Shown here piece after piece: positions 33,163-45,864 of a DNA stretch of 64,000 nucleotides (positions are counted from its first letter, which is position 1; the number at the start of each line of letters is the position of its first letter). Both the position numbers and the translations under genes were made by a program. The notes under the pieces were generated by a model. It was given only the letters and a program-made list of their open reading frames with translations. It made no database searches and was not told where the DNA came from. The stretch is from NCBI GenBank assembly GCA_963678675.1, contig OY783193.1:34386430-34450429 (forward strand), written 5' to 3'. Source of the stretch: Xiphydria camelus (lineage: Eukaryota; Arthropoda; Insecta; Hymenoptera; Xiphydriidae).

Positions 33163-33299
33163 TAAAGCGGGGCTTAAAGTTTAGAGTAGTACGTCTACTT
33201 TAATTTCAATAAACCGTTCACCGACACCGGAAAGTATTATCCGACACTTTTTACCGCTGCCTTTATTAAAGTAACCCTAGAATCTCTAACTGTGCATAC

Positions 33300-33490
33300 A
33301 TGGTTGAGTCCCCTGCAATTCTGTATTTGCATAAAAAATAATCATATTTTTGTAATTCAATTTGTCATCTGCAGTTTAATTTTTAAATATCGTTTTACAG
33401 CTTAAATGAGGCTGAAGATAAAAAGTGAAAAAATACAGGGTAAATAATGTTGCTAAAATTTTTCGAATCTGTGGTAAAAAAATTAAAGAC
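33300..33490 (+). repeat. Dispersed repeat X, copy 3 (shortened)
   Basis: TTTGTAATTCAATTTGTCAT, then AAATATCGTTTTACAGCTTA and ATACAGGGTAAATAATGTTG match copy 2, with the GTGCGTTTC to GAGAGA part missing. Confidence 0.55.
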
Positions 33491-34783
33491 CTTTGCCGCC
33501 CATTTATTTTGTCTAGGGTTAAAATGTAGCTATACATAGAGAAACATAGAGAGAGCTCTGATTTTGAAAGAGGTGTAGCTGCGTAGACTTTGCAATTTGT
33601 CAGATCTTCCAAGATACGTAATTCCGTTTCGGCACGACGACGAATGTTCACGCCGAATGCCCTGAATTGTAGACGCCTACTCTAAGTAGGGTCCAATGGG
33701 ATGTTTTCGTCAGATGATTCCCCGGGAAAAAGTTCAGAGTCGGGGATAAAGGACGAGGTCTCAAAGTACCAAACGAGACCTTTACGTTTGGCGTGGATCG
33801 ATCGGTAAAAAAAGGGCTCATCACCTCTATCGGGATATCAGTTCGTCGAATGTTTGCCCGATCAATTTACACGCGCGTTCGCTGGAATCGGATACGATAA
33901 AGTACGCTATTCACTCGATCAAAGAGGTCTTCCATTAGAATAATTTATGGATAAAAATTACGCGGTAATAAATGAACTATCGACTATAAATATATCGCGG
34001 TGAGTTTATCATCATCTCTAGTACCAGTCTCGATGAATTCGATTTTGTTCACTAATTTCTTTCGCCATGAATTTGAAAAATGTTAACAAAACTACTTTCT
34101 TAAAATAACTTTTATTAATTTTCTATCATATTTAAGCTGGAAAAGGATATTTAAAAATGCAGCATATACCTCATCAGTCATCATGCTGTATGACCATCCC
34201 CTTCACAGCCGCTGCTTGGCATTTAAATGAATTCAAAAATACATATTTTATTTTATAGAAAAACCGATAATTTACTTGACAAAGAATGAACACCGATGAC
34301 CTCACCTCACTTCTTCTCACCTAACTCACGACCTCTTCGCGTCTTCATTCATAATTCGATCACTAGTTTCAGGTCAAGGGTTAATCCCGGGTATCACGAT
34401 TATAATTTAAAATCCACAGGCTTTGATTGTTTCTTATGACGGGGTTTAAGCGTGAAACTTTAGTAATTTTATACGCTAATGGACGGCTGCATACGTGCAA
34501 TCCTGTGTCGTTAAACATGCATGAGCTTCGATGCTAAATCGAAGCGGTCCATTGATTATACTATCGTAGGCATTAAAAAGAGCTCGTGACCACTGCCTCT
34601 TTAATTTGAAGAATGTAGATTTCAGTTATACACATATATATGTATGTACGAATGCAGCGGAATTCTTAACTTTTATGTCAATGATCAGGTACCCTTATCA
34701 TCGATTTTTACCAAATTTATGCGACATTCCTACACAGTTAGAAAATTTCACATGTTAGAATTGATCCACCACCGGAATTTGTG
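33491..34783. other. Unmatched intron DNA
   Basis: No gene or repeat that I can support. Confidence 0.4.
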
Positions 34784-35048
34784 TATGGAAAAAAACTAAT
34801 TTTTGCTCAGTAACAACATCGAAAATCAATTATTATAGCAGCATCTTTTGTTACAGTAACAAAAATAGTTTATTGTTGGGATGAGAAACTATTTGACGGG
34901 TTTCCTTGGTTACAATGAAAATTAAAGCTTTTCTTTCTTTTTTCTTTTGTTACCATAACAAATCGATCTGTTATCACTATTTTAACTCAAATATTTATTA
35001 CAGTAATTTAAATAATGTGATACCAACAAATTATTTTTTTTCCGTGTG
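34784..35048 (+). mobile_element. Stand-alone copy of the element nested in D
   Basis: GGAAAAAAACTAATTTT at the left and AAATTATTTTTTTTCCGTG at the right, TA-like flanks. Body matches 30371-30618 throughout. Confidence 0.75.
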
Positions 35049-36764
35049 TATGTCAGAACAAACGCTGGCTCTTTTTGTCTTAATTTAACGTTCTTTATAT
35101 TAATTTCACCATTCTTTGTGTTAACTTAATCACAAAAAATATTAGATTAAAACGAAGAATCTATTAATTCTAAGATATAAAAATGGGTGGATTTTGATTC
35201 CAACACAAGATTTTCAACTGTATAGGTTTCCTATTATTTGATCAATTTTACGTCGCGCGCGATTCGTGTATCTATTCTTTACATAGTAGGTACGCTGCAA
35301 TTCGCGATAAGAGGGAAAATCAAGGAAACTAATTAATTTCAATAAAAAATTACCGTTTCTCGTAGTTATTTTTAAAGGAAATTCTCAGACGCGCATACTT
35401 TTCCTAAATTATTGGGAACGTCAGTAGACGCGACTCCGACAATTTTGGCGAATCAGCAAAAACGCTTCGGCGCCCTTTGAACTTGAAACAAATTCGCCAC
35501 GCGTATCGCTTTTAGTCGGCAAAAATAAAAGCTTACGAAGCGATATGATTCGGACCGCCTTGTTTTTAGGCACTCGACACAAAACAACGCCCAATTTCCT
35601 CTTTTCTTTCATTCGGGGCACGTAGCGGCAACTTTTCAATAAATCAGCGACATTATTCCCTCATTCGTTTGTTTCTCGTGACCTTTGATGTGCGAACGTA
35701 CGTGTTTTATCGGCAATGCGAAATAAAATCACGCGAGTTTTACGAACCCCGAGAAATCATTTTTCTATAACTGATGTATGGTGTCTGTATACGATATACA
35801 GGCACGCGCGACAGAACGCCCCAGGGAAATCATTGCAATTGCGAGAAAAGTCGTTCATCGGACTCGTATTGGAAAATAAATCGTATTAAAGTTATATGAT
35901 GATAAGAAAGAATCGTTTCAATTAGAGTCGATTGATTGATTGATTGATAATAACATTTGTTGTTCAGAGTTAAACAAGTGTTTGTAGCAAGCTACGAGAA
36001 CAAGCATGAAAGGAATACAAATAAAATTATAATTAAGCATTAAACATTAAAACGAGCAAGCTTAAGAGAATATGATCGAATAATCGAATAGAGTAAGAGG
36101 TAAATATGAAACGTAAGAGTATCTCACTTTTTGTGGTGTTTCCGAAGTAATACCTTGTTTTGTTTTCCACTGTGGTATCTACTCGCACAACGGAAAACCC
36201 TTATGAATCAAATTTTCTTATCATGTACAAAACAATATTTCGTTCTTAAATAAATGGCATAACAAGTACATAAATATCCCATTTGCACCCGTTTGATCCT
36301 CTACAACCTGTTGCACAACTTACCCGCCAGTATTCGCTCTCTGCGTACGAACACTGTTACAAGGTTACAAAGGAGAACGGGTAAATTATGCACACTCTTA
36401 AAGGAAATTCATTGCCGTGGTGTGATTTTTGGAGTTGAGATCAATATAACTACGGGAATAAAAGCTCCAAATATTCTTTCATCATTATACAATCTTATAT
36501 TGACAAATTTTTCATTAGCTGATGTTGCTAAAAGAAGAAAAAAATCAAAAGTGAAAAATAATTGTGCGCAGAGCAAGACATAGAAAATAACTGAATGAAA
36601 TGAATGTTTTATGGAATATTAATACGGAAACGAGAAAATATATTAAGCGAATGTTTATTTCATTAAAAATTAGTAACAAAATTAGGAAAAGTACTTTCTG
36701 AAACAAGAATTAAAGATGGAGGGAATTCTCAGCTTCATCAGCTTGCCTTCTTTAGGTCTAACAA
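35049..36764. other. Unmatched intron DNA
   Basis: A TTGA microsatellite lies at about 35929-35947. The frame at 36293-36583 has no domain. Nothing else seen. Confidence 0.4.
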
Positions 36765-38217
36765 TACGGGGTGTTCTCAAACCTCTGACACGGAGGAAAA
36801 CCCTATGTTCATTAAAAAAAGGTGTGAGTGCCGTTGTACTCACGGAGGATGTGTAAACATCCTACAATTATCTGCGGTCCGAGTTTAATTGGGGAATATG
36901 ACGTCGTAGTTCGACATAAAGAAGTTTAATTTTTTCTATAATAAAATATTTATTATTATTATATTAGATTTATAACTTACTAGCAGCCCGTCCCGGCTTC
37001 GCACGGGTAGATTGTGGATTGATTTTGTGAGTCCACCATTGTTAAAATACATTTTTAATACAAAACTTTTAGTATTTTTCCCGGGTTACGCAATGGTCAT
37101 ATTGGATTTGACCTTGACCATGACCTTCAAGGTTATATCAAGGTCAAATTAATTTTTTTTCACGTTCAAATGTGTCCTTGACCATTTTTTTCATGTTACC
37201 TTTACTGTCAGCGGAGGTCAAATTTAGGTCAAGTATAGTTCGACTTTTTGAACACTCTGTATAAGATTTACTAACTCAGAAACCTTCGCGGGCATGCGTC
37301 CAACCATTTCCCAACTTTTCATCGCAATCGGATGAACGGTTTAGGAAGGCATAATAATCATCAGTACCGGTACTTTTTGAACACCTTTTATAAGATTTAC
37401 TAACTCAGAAACCTTCGCGGGCATGCGTCCAACCATTCGCCAAAGTTTCATCGCAATAGGAGATGAACGGTTTAGGAAGGCATAATAATCATTCGTACCG
37501 GTACTTTTTAACACCCTGTATAAGATTTACTAACTCAGAAACCTTCGCGGGCATGCGTCCAACCATTCCCCAAAGTTTCATCGCAATCGGATGAACGGTT
37601 TAGGAAGGCATTTGATATTACCTTAAAGGTCACGGTCAAGATCAAATCCAATACGACCACTGGGTAGCCAAGGGAAAATCCTTAAAGTTTTGTATTAAAC
37701 ATTTGTCTCTAAAATGTTTTCCCGTTGAGATAATCCAGCTTGCGCGAATAGTATGCGCAGTAGCGCCACACACACACTGACGCAGTCACATCTACATGGC
37801 TTACGTCTGACGCTCAATTTCCCAGGAAGGTCCTACCGCAGAGCCATAGCATAGATGTTTACACATCAAAAATTACAGACATAATGCAACTGATTTTATT
37901 GAAATCCGTTAAGAATTTACGGAGAAATTAATTATTAAAGAGAGTAATTAATATTTGGAATTTATTCGGCACTGATGACGTCATATCAAGGCTAATGAAG
38001 GTAATCACAATTGCTATTGTTATTATAAACATTATCTTCATAAGCCTTTATATAACTTCATCAATGCCGAATAAATTCAAAATATTAATTACTTTTTAAT
38101 AATTAATTTCTCCGTAAATTCTTAACAGATTTCAATAAAATCAATTGCATTATGTCCGTAATTTTTTTAATGAACATAGGGTTTTCCTCTGGGTCTGAGG
38201 TTTGAGAACACCCGGTA
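36765..38217. mobile_element. Composite element with 50-base ends, tandem repeats and inverted arms
   Basis: TA-flanked ends: CGGGGTGTTCTCAAACCTC and the complement ending GAGAACACCCGGTA. Pairing continues through AAAACCCTATGTTCATTAAA. Inside are a block beginning ACTAGCAGCCCGTCCCGGCT (36981), inverted arms (about 37056-37145 and 37608-37705), three tandem units (37240-37612) and another foldback (about 37879-38160). No transposase seen. Probably an old element with one insertion inside. Confidence 0.75.
37240..37612 (+). repeat. Three tandem units of about 125-130 bases
   Basis: Each unit begins near TTTTGAACACCCTGTATAAG and includes ACCTTCGCGGGCATGCGTCC and GATGAACGGTTTAGGAAGG. Units start near 37248, 37372 and 37502 and are highly similar. 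Confidence 0.9.
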
Positions 38218-39326
38218 TAATCCGAGAATATGCGAAAAGAGTTAGAAATAGTCATACATGTGCACAAGAAGTAATTCTGCGCATTTGAAAATGCATGCGT
38301 ACAATTACCCGCTGCGAACTAATCGAATATAAAAAAACAATTACTCATAGACTTTTGGCGGAATAACATGAATACCTAATAGCTTCAAAGACGCGCAAAG
38401 TTAAACAAACAAATTAAAATTACAGATTTACCGTTTCAATTCTTAGACCTCCAAAGTTACGTAAAAACAAAGGATTACACTCTTTTCGACTTCTGCTATC
38501 AGCAATGCTTCAAATCGATATAACTTACAGTTATATCATAAAGAATTATCTTTTGCCTTAACATTTCCACTTAATGACGTTTTCTTCTATCTAAGAAATT
38601 AATAAAACCACGACGCGCACAATTAGCCACTGCGCACAATTAACTTCGTGGTACAAATACTGAAAACTAAAATCAGAATCAAATGGAACGATCGAGCCAA
38701 ATACCTCGACCATTTCCACTATCGAAGTTTTTAGCCCAATCATTAACCCCATTTGATCCTAAAGCTTGAACTTTCGTTATTACCATAAAATTGCAAAGAA
38801 AAACCTAGCAGAGTGGTTTGCCTACCGATATGGAACCGCTGTATCGGCGAGTAATACATTTTGCAACAGTTTGCACGCAATTATGTATACCTATCGACGA
38901 TACCGAAGCTAGCAGCAAGTAGGTACGGCTCGTCATACTTCTGCCGCCTTACCGAGAGCAGTGAGGAGGCAAATGTATGACAGACCATATCTACTGCCTA
39001 ACATAGTTTCAACTGTTGTAGCTTCGGCCATTATCAGACTTTTTATTAATTATATAATGCCTAAAAAATTATTACCTTAAATATATATAATTTTCGGGGC
39101 CATTCAAGGTGAAATTGTTTACGTATCTGTAGCAGTATCCATTTCTCGGAACGTTTTACTCCGCTGTTAAGTATGCCTCTATACGGCAAAGCCGTTACCT
39201 TGACAACACATGATAAATTCGACGTTAAGTTTACCGCAGACGAAACGTTAGATAAGTAGCTCGATTCCTATTCATATGGGAAAGGATTTCCACGAAATGT
39301 GCTTCAGAGGTTCCGATGAGTCCGTG
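38218..39326. other. Unmatched intron DNA
   Basis: No gene or repeat that I can support. Confidence 0.4.
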
Positions 39327-39562
39327 TATGGGGGAAGTTCTGGTAAAGTGTGGAGCGGGGCAAAGCGGGGAGTTGTGTCGATAATTCGCATGCAGAACAG
39401 CGATGTCTAACAAAAACAGTATGAACTTAGTTAACGAAATGCCCTGGTGTTAGTTTTAGACGTTGCAGATCAGTCTGACATTACATAGCGAAGTTATATG
39501 GAATACGCACCTACTTTTTTGGCCTTGATGGAAGAATCTTCAGTTATTACAACACAAGTAAG

Positions 39563-40500
39563 TAGGGGAAAGTCGGGTAAGATGACGACGTTAAGCTTTG
39601 ATGATTTTTCCTGACCTTAATATTTATTGAATCGATGCCAGAATATCTCCATCATATTCTTTAAACTCCCTAGTTTGAAGCTATATATTTGAAAAATTGA
39701 ATTTCACAAGTCTAGTACTTCAAAAATGCAATTTAGAAATAAAAGTGATCTTCGTTATATTACCCCCTTGTGCGGGTAAGATGACGAACCGGGTAGGGTA
39801 AGATGACGAACTATAAGACAATACATGATTTCAACAACAAATATACTTATTTTTCTCATTAAAACGCTATCACAACACAGTCTCATATATCATCATATTT
39901 GAGTACATAATTACGTTGCCAAAGAACTCAGCTACGCCAAGTTTAGGTGACTTAGAAAAACTTTTGACATAAGATGACTTAGAATAACAGCACAAAACGT
40001 AAAGCCATATAGAAATAGCTGGAAACCTATCAACTTCAAAGTACTTAAGTAAAAGATTCAAGTGAAGAACGCGAAGTTAACTTTTTAGGAACCCGGTATC
40101 TATCTACATGAGTTCGTCATCTTACCTGACATCGCCATTTTGAGTTCAGTAAAATATTTCTGAACTTCAACTAACTAGAAAACATTGAAATTATACATCA
40201 ATAGACGTGTTTTAAGCAGTACTTTAAGGATATCACAAGTAGAAATTGAAAATACTTACTCACAGCAAGCGTAATTCCTTACGGAACACCTTCAAAAACT
40301 TATAACGACGGAGCATGAAATCACGTTTTCCGTTTCAGTGGACGACATGTGCACTAGGATGGGATTTTGGGGTTGCCATGGGTGGCGCGGCACTAGCGCT
40401 TTCTAATGGTATAGGAACCGGCCCTTAATCTAGCGTCAATATTGTTAAATATCGAATTCGTCATCTTACACGCCTCGTCATCTTACCCGACTTTCCCCTA
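39563..40500. mobile_element. GGGGAAAGTCGGGTAAGATGACGA element nested in the pogo-like element
   Basis: Inverted ends AGGGGAAAGTCGGGTAAGAT and ATCTTACCCGACTTTCCCCT. Further GGTAAGATGACGAAC copies inside (about 39774-39812, and complements at about 40111-40127 and 40457-40470). Subterminal repeats recall the outer element, with a different sequence. No transposase seen. Confidence 0.8.
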
Positions 40501-40729
40501 AAATGAAAGAATTTGTCTGCACCAAAATTAGTTACGTGGTGTTGAAGGGAATTCTTTGGATAGCAAATACGGCCTAGAATGGTATCGTTATGTTGATTTT
40601 TGATCAAATAACGAACTGTCAATTAAAAATGTGCATCAGGGGCAAAGTGGGGAGGGGCAAAGCGGGGAGGTTTCAAGGCATTTTCTCACTGGTATCGAAT
40701 TAATTAATTATTTACGTGCGTGTTTCAGC

Positions 40730-40816
40730 ATGGTCCGAAATTATTTTAAAAAGTCTTGTCAACAAAGATGGTCGGAAAAGGACATGCAATCTGCGGATCT
40801 TAGCGTTTTGACTGGT
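40730..40816 (+). pseudogene. pogo-like transposase N-terminal (psq) fragment
   Basis: MVRNYFKKSCQQRWSEKDMQ and following residues match the conserved start of pogo/Tigger transposases with a pipsqueak-type helix-turn-helix. The resemblance fades after about 27 residues, the open frame stops at 40900, and no catalytic DDE region follows. TTTCAG just before the ATG could be a remnant splice acceptor. Confidence 0.7.
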
Positions 40817-41193
40817 GTATGTGGCGCTCGCCTTGTTTATTCGCCTAATTTTCATTCGCTTGATTTATTCTCATTATTTTTCAATGTATATGTAACCTGA
40901 ATTTTTTTTTCTTAAATGATTCGTAACAATAAATCGCTATTCCGTCTACTATGGTTTTTTGACCGGTCCCTACTTTGCCCCGCCCTTGAGGCAAAGCGGG
41001 GAGAAAGTAGTTTTTTCGTTAACAGTATATTATATATTCAGACATTATTGAATATTACTATTTAAACATTTTTCACAAGAGCGATATCGATCGAGGAAGA
41101 GATACAAATTTTATTTACAACTAAATTAACTTTTTTATATGTGAAAAAATTTGAAATACGTTACGGTCCCCACTTTGCCCCACCTTCCCCTAC

Positions 41194-41711
41194 ATTTGGT
41201 TCCGACTCGTGCCCCGGCGCTTTAACGATTAAATAACGAATTTCTCGAAGAATAAGAAAATGAGCAGATCACGATTCCGTCGATTGACGGAGTTCATTTG
41301 ACTCGGGGAGCCTTTTTCCTCTTCCTTCTTATCGAATTTTCTCGCCCACGGGAAGTTTATCCCGGAAAAGCGTCCGGGTCCTTACTCCACTTTTACTTTA
41401 CATAAGATTTTCACCCTGACACACTAATACGTTACCGTGCAAGTGTGGTCCCCGTCCGGACACGGGTTTTCTCTCATCTTCCGGGGGTGTAAGAGAGGAT
41501 GCGGAGTTTTCTTCGCGCGAAATCACCCTCGCCTTTAAAACAAGCGTGGGTAGCACTCCGCGGGCGTGTCTGGGTAATAAAATCATGTTATTTTTCTCGA
41601 GGTCGATAAGTCATCGAACGTGAATTCGTCGCGCCAAAACCCTGTTGAACTTCGGACGGCAATCATTCGAATGAGCGATTTGCTTCGCCAGATATAGTTG
41701 CAGACTTTATA
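41194..41711. other. Unmatched intron DNA
   Basis: No feature that I can support. Confidence 0.4.
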
Positions 41712-41999
41712 CCGAGAGAAATAATTGTTAGTGTCAAAAAAAGATTTCTCGAACCAAGAAGATATCATCTTGAAAATTTTTAAGAATACAAATTCCTGGT
41801 CGAAGAATATATTATACATTCTCGACTTAAGGCTACTTTTGTTGAAACGAGAAATTCTGCTTTCACAAAAAAAAATATTACTCGAGCCTATCGAATATTT
41901 TCTCACACAAAAAAAACCATGGCTTGATCCTGGAATTCTAACATGTTTCTGATTGAAGAAAACATTTTTTTGACGCCAGCAAGTGCATTTCTTTGTGCA
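41712..41999 (-). mobile_element. CACTGAG-type MITE, family 1 copy d
   Basis: CCGAGAGAAATAATTGTTAG at the left. The body is the complement of copies a-c (for example TCTTGATTGAAG-like text and ATGGCTTGATCCTGGAATT). The right end is worn. The minus-strand frame at 41583-42119 runs through this repeat and is not a gene. Confidence 0.7.
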
Positions 42000-42476
42000 C
42001 TTTAAATCGTGACACTTTTCGTGAATGATTATCTCGATATTTGTGGACTTTAGACCTGCATTGATACGGAATTTTTTGTAGAGCGAAATGTGATCTAATA
42101 GAATCATATATGGTACCAATTTAAATTGAAACTAGTAGATAACCAGGTAATCGGCTTGGCTGATTTTATTATTGCAGAAATACTTTTTTCAATGAAAGCC
42201 AATCAGGGTAAAATGTAAAGCTCACGCGGTTATCGCGATAAAAATTCTCATCGTAAACACTCCTTGCAGCGAGGCGTTCTATATCCAGGAGTTTGGCGAT
42301 ATACGTGACGGCATAGACATCTTTTTATCGTGTAAATATATTACCCCGTAGGGGGGGGATGTGTGAGATGCTATTGACAGATTTGACTGCATGCAATAAT
42401 GCTTCGCGTCTGCGCATCTTTTTCGATGAAAATCTCGCTGGAAGATATTCCACACTTAGAATTGTTTATTTAAATA
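42000..42476. other. Unmatched intron DNA
   Basis: No feature that I can support. Confidence 0.4.
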
Positions 42477-42712
42477 CACTTGGAAAAATTATCAGTAATG
42501 TTAACCAAACGTTAGTTGATATGGAATGACAAAATATTTGTATTGCGACAACAAAAATTTAGTTGTCATAACCAAACATTGTTGAAACAATATGTTGCCA
42601 TAACCAACATTTGTTTGTCGTAATCAAGCGTTCATTGTTGCAATAAAAATATTTTGTCATTTACATATTAACCAAACGTTTAGTTAACATTATTAAACAT
42701 TTTCTTCGGTGT
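42477..42712. mobile_element. CACTTGG/CTTCGGTG MITE
   Basis: TA at 42475-42476 and 42713-42714. Ends CACTTGGAAAAATTATCAG and AACATTTTCTTCGGTG. Palindromic interior with AACCAAACGTTTAGTTAACA-like text. Confidence 0.75.
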
Positions 42713-42714
42713 AC

Positions 42715-43696
42715 GAGCCTACTAGAAAGTTTATTAATCACAAACAGGATTTTTTTCATATCGAACAAAACATGTATTTCAATGAAATGAATATTTACGT
42801 ACATCGTAAAACGTTTATTCACTCCAAACTTCTGTTTGCTTTTTGTAAATAAGTTCTTTAGTAATAAATGTTTCTACTCGGTTCACATTCAAATAAACTT
42901 TTCTTTCTGGATGCAAAATTTTATTTCGAACGTATCGAATATTTCTTTTACGAGAAATTGGGTCTATCATATTTATTTCTCGTTCACATTCTTCCCCGAT
43001 CCGCGTCTAAGAATAATTATCGAAGCTGCTACGTCCCACTTAATTCAATGCTGCGGCCGAAGCGCGGCGCGACAAGCTTGTGTAACGAATTTAAAAGCGC
43101 AGTTAACGAGAAAACACTTTACACGCTTTGCTTCCTTTGGAAATTCCGTATTACGTCACCGCGACGCGGAGTGATGTACGCTTAAAGAGGAAGGGAAAAT
43201 TAAAGAGGTTACAGGAAGTCAGGAAAATCCTTCGGAAAGTTTCCAAGTTTGACAAACCTTCCTAGAATATGCATGTGATTCTTCTCGATTGCTCACTAAA
43301 AAATGCTTTCTTGAAACGGTTATGCTCTCCTTTTTTTGTAAAAACGTACAAAATAACGTTGCATTGATTCTTCCGTCGATTTCAACCTATTTTTTCGATC
43401 GTGGAGTTCAAAAAGATGATTTTACGAATAATACCCTTCTTTCGCTCTTCGTAAAACAATTAGAGCTGGCTGGGAACTCTAGTTGCCGAATAATTTCTTA
43501 TTTGAAACATCAGATAAAAAAAATTGCATTGTTCAAAAAACTTCTCCGGAAGCCTAATTTTATTAAGGAAAAGAGCACAATTTCGAAGACTGATTCCTAA
43601 ACATTGCAGAAACGATTGATTGAATATTTGCAAACAAAAATTATTCGTCAACTGAGAACGATTCTTAACACTAATGAGTTAAGAGCAAAAAGCGAG
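42715..43696. other. Unmatched intron DNA
   Basis: Short overlapping frames at 42836-43600 have no recognisable domain. Confidence 0.4.
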
Positions 43697-44093
43697 TTTA
43701 ACCCTCGTCTTACCGAAACCGGGTCAGTCAGGACCCGAAACATAAATTTTCAAGGATATTTCTTGGCTCTGTCACTTTTTTTCAGTAATCTTCCGTGAGC
43801 TCTCGTGATTTACAATAAGAATGATGGCTTTAAAATGGATTTTTAAAAAACAATTATTTTTTGAAATATGTTTATAACATTTATTTACATTATTTTAGTT
43901 ACTTTATTGTTGTCTTTTCGTAATAAAATATTAAACATGATATTATGGAAACTTATTTAATTATGATTCGCCATGACTCGCTATTGAATATCATCGAAAA
44001 GAAATGTGTGTATCTTTCAGTCAGTTCAGGGTCAGAATTGACCCGGTTTTGGGATCCAAAGTTTGAAAATGATTTTGGCACGGCGAGGGTTAA
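43697..44093. mobile_element. piggyBac-like TTAA element (397 bases)
   Basis: TTAA at both sides with CCCTCGTCTTACCG and CGGCGAGGG ends. Inside each end is a GGGTCA-type motif (GGGTCAGTCAGGACCCG and GGGTCAGAATTGACCCG). No transposase. Confidence 0.8.
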
Positions 44094-45210
44094 GAAGGAA
44101 GAAGGAAGTGTACAGGAAACAAAAGAAAATGCGAAATGTAAGGGTAGCACAAATTTTGTCTTTCTTCAACTCATCGTATTTCCGCGGTAAAATCCGCTAA
44201 AAGTTCCCCTCGCGTCGCTTTTTTACAGGATACACATTTTTTTCTAGACGCTGAGCATCAGAACACACGCGTAACTTCCGAGCGTCGCGCCGATACATTG
44301 AAAAAACGGATGGCCTTCGCGGCGACACATCGCTACCCCGCGAGATCGTTCGATCTTACGTTTTACACCGTCGTGCGCAGCGGCAGCAGCACCGCGCAAT
44401 TTTAAAAGATACAACCCGTCGTAACTTCGCGTTCCGACCCGTTCCCCGTTACAAAAGTTCGCCGAATTACCTTCCCCTGCGCGGGTGAAAAACTTCGAAC
44501 GTCCTTCGGCCCTGCAAATTGAATTTTTCCCCGGAACACACGCTTCGCCGGTTATGAGAAAATATCGTACTCTCTCCGTGTGCACCTACAATGGAAGTCC
44601 AGAGAGCGATGGGTGAGAGAAAGAAGCGGAAGTGACGGGGGAAGGGGGTGGAGAGCGAGCCGCGGCGTCTTCTGTGCGGAAAATGTCAAACGGTAGGCAA
44701 AGGCGCAAGCAGTATATATATGAAAGGTCTACAGTCGGTGGAAGATGAAAGGACTTGAGAGGAGAAAATGACGACGAAGCAGTGAGATCGGCGAGTGTCG
44801 TGGCGAGTCGCCTCTCGTCTTGGTATTTTATTTTCTCTTTTCTTTTCTTGCGAAAATATCGCGAGAAACCGGAGCGTGCAGGGGTACCATTACGCGTTCC
44901 CGCGTCGATTATTTCGACGACTTTCAAATCCCGAGCTGATTGTAATTACGGGCTGAACGAAAGAATCGTCGGGTGAACAATTCTCAGTGATTCGTCCGAT
45001 CGCAATTCGCGTTCAATCTCGGCAATTTCAATACCCGTCACACACCGTCGTGTACCTCGCCCCGCCGCTGATATACGGGAGTACCCATATGAAGCAGGGT
45101 AACGCGGACCAACATTGACACATTTTCCGACTATTATTACTTTCTGCTAATAACTCTGTACAATACTGTTCTTGTCTACCTTGATAAATACCGCGCATGG
45201 ACCGCCACCT
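44094..45210. other. CpG-rich unmatched block
   Basis: TATATATA at 44713-44720 is followed by ACAGT at 44731, closer than a normal TATA to initiator distance. Open frames on both strands have no domain. Possibly regulatory, unproved. Confidence 0.3.
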
Positions 45211-45864
45211 GGGTGGCTATTCTCGACGCGTGGGAAATGCTTTTCGTGGACGAAATATTTTTCGCTAACGCGGATTTAAAGTTTCGTCGATCACTTTCGT
45301 TAACGATTCGAAAAGCCCTTCCAAGATAGATCTGTCAACGAAATTAATTTTCTCACGCGAAATAGTTATTTTCGTTAAAACGGCGCGAAACGACCGAATA
45401 ACGAATTCTATTTTTTGTTCACTAAGTGTCAAATACGAGGTTGACGATTTCACGCACTGCGCAGGTTATTTCACGCACTGCGCAACTTTTCACGAATTGG
45501 TGTGTGAAAGATGATTTCACATGCGTCGAGGACGCCCATGAAACCGAGTATTTGACACTCTGAGTGACAAAAAATGTGTTTACATCCCTTAGCGACGTCT
45601 TCGTTTTAGAATCTCGTTTGATCGCTTAGCAACGACCCGTCGCATCGGCCCACCGCCTCGTCATGCAACTCATCGGCATACAAATACCAAACCACATTCG
45701 TTGACGAAAACAGCGAGAACGACGAATGGCACTTTCGTCAACGAAAAAAGTAATTTCGTTAACGAAGGAGTTTCGTATGGGAAAAAATTCCGTGTACGAA
45801 ATTTCTCAAACAAAACAATAATTCCGTTCACGAATTCGTTTCTCACGCGTCGAGAATAGCCCCC
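45211..45864. mobile_element. GGGTGGCTATTCTCGACGCG element with subterminal repeats
   Basis: Inverted ends GGGTGGCTATTCTCGACGCG and CGCGTCGAGAATAGCCCCCC. At least eight TTCGTTAACGAAA-like motifs lie just inside both ends. The centre has an inverted pair around GTGTCAAATAC and GTATTTGACAC (45420-45567). No coding capacity, superfamily unknown. Confidence 0.85.

Larger units (their letters stand above)
39327..41193 (+). mobile_element. pogo-like element, internally deleted, with a nested relative
   Basis: Ends with GGGGAAG text and subterminal GGGGCAAAGCGGGGAG copies at 39355-39373, 40640-40671 and (complement) 40973-41002 and 41167-41190. At 40730 the + strand encodes the psq-type DNA-binding start of a pogo/Tigger transposase. 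The catalytic part is missing. Another element sits at 39563-40500. Confidence 0.7.

Noticed and set aside
41583..42119. 178-codon minus-strand frame
   Set aside because: More than half of it is MITE family 1 copy d.
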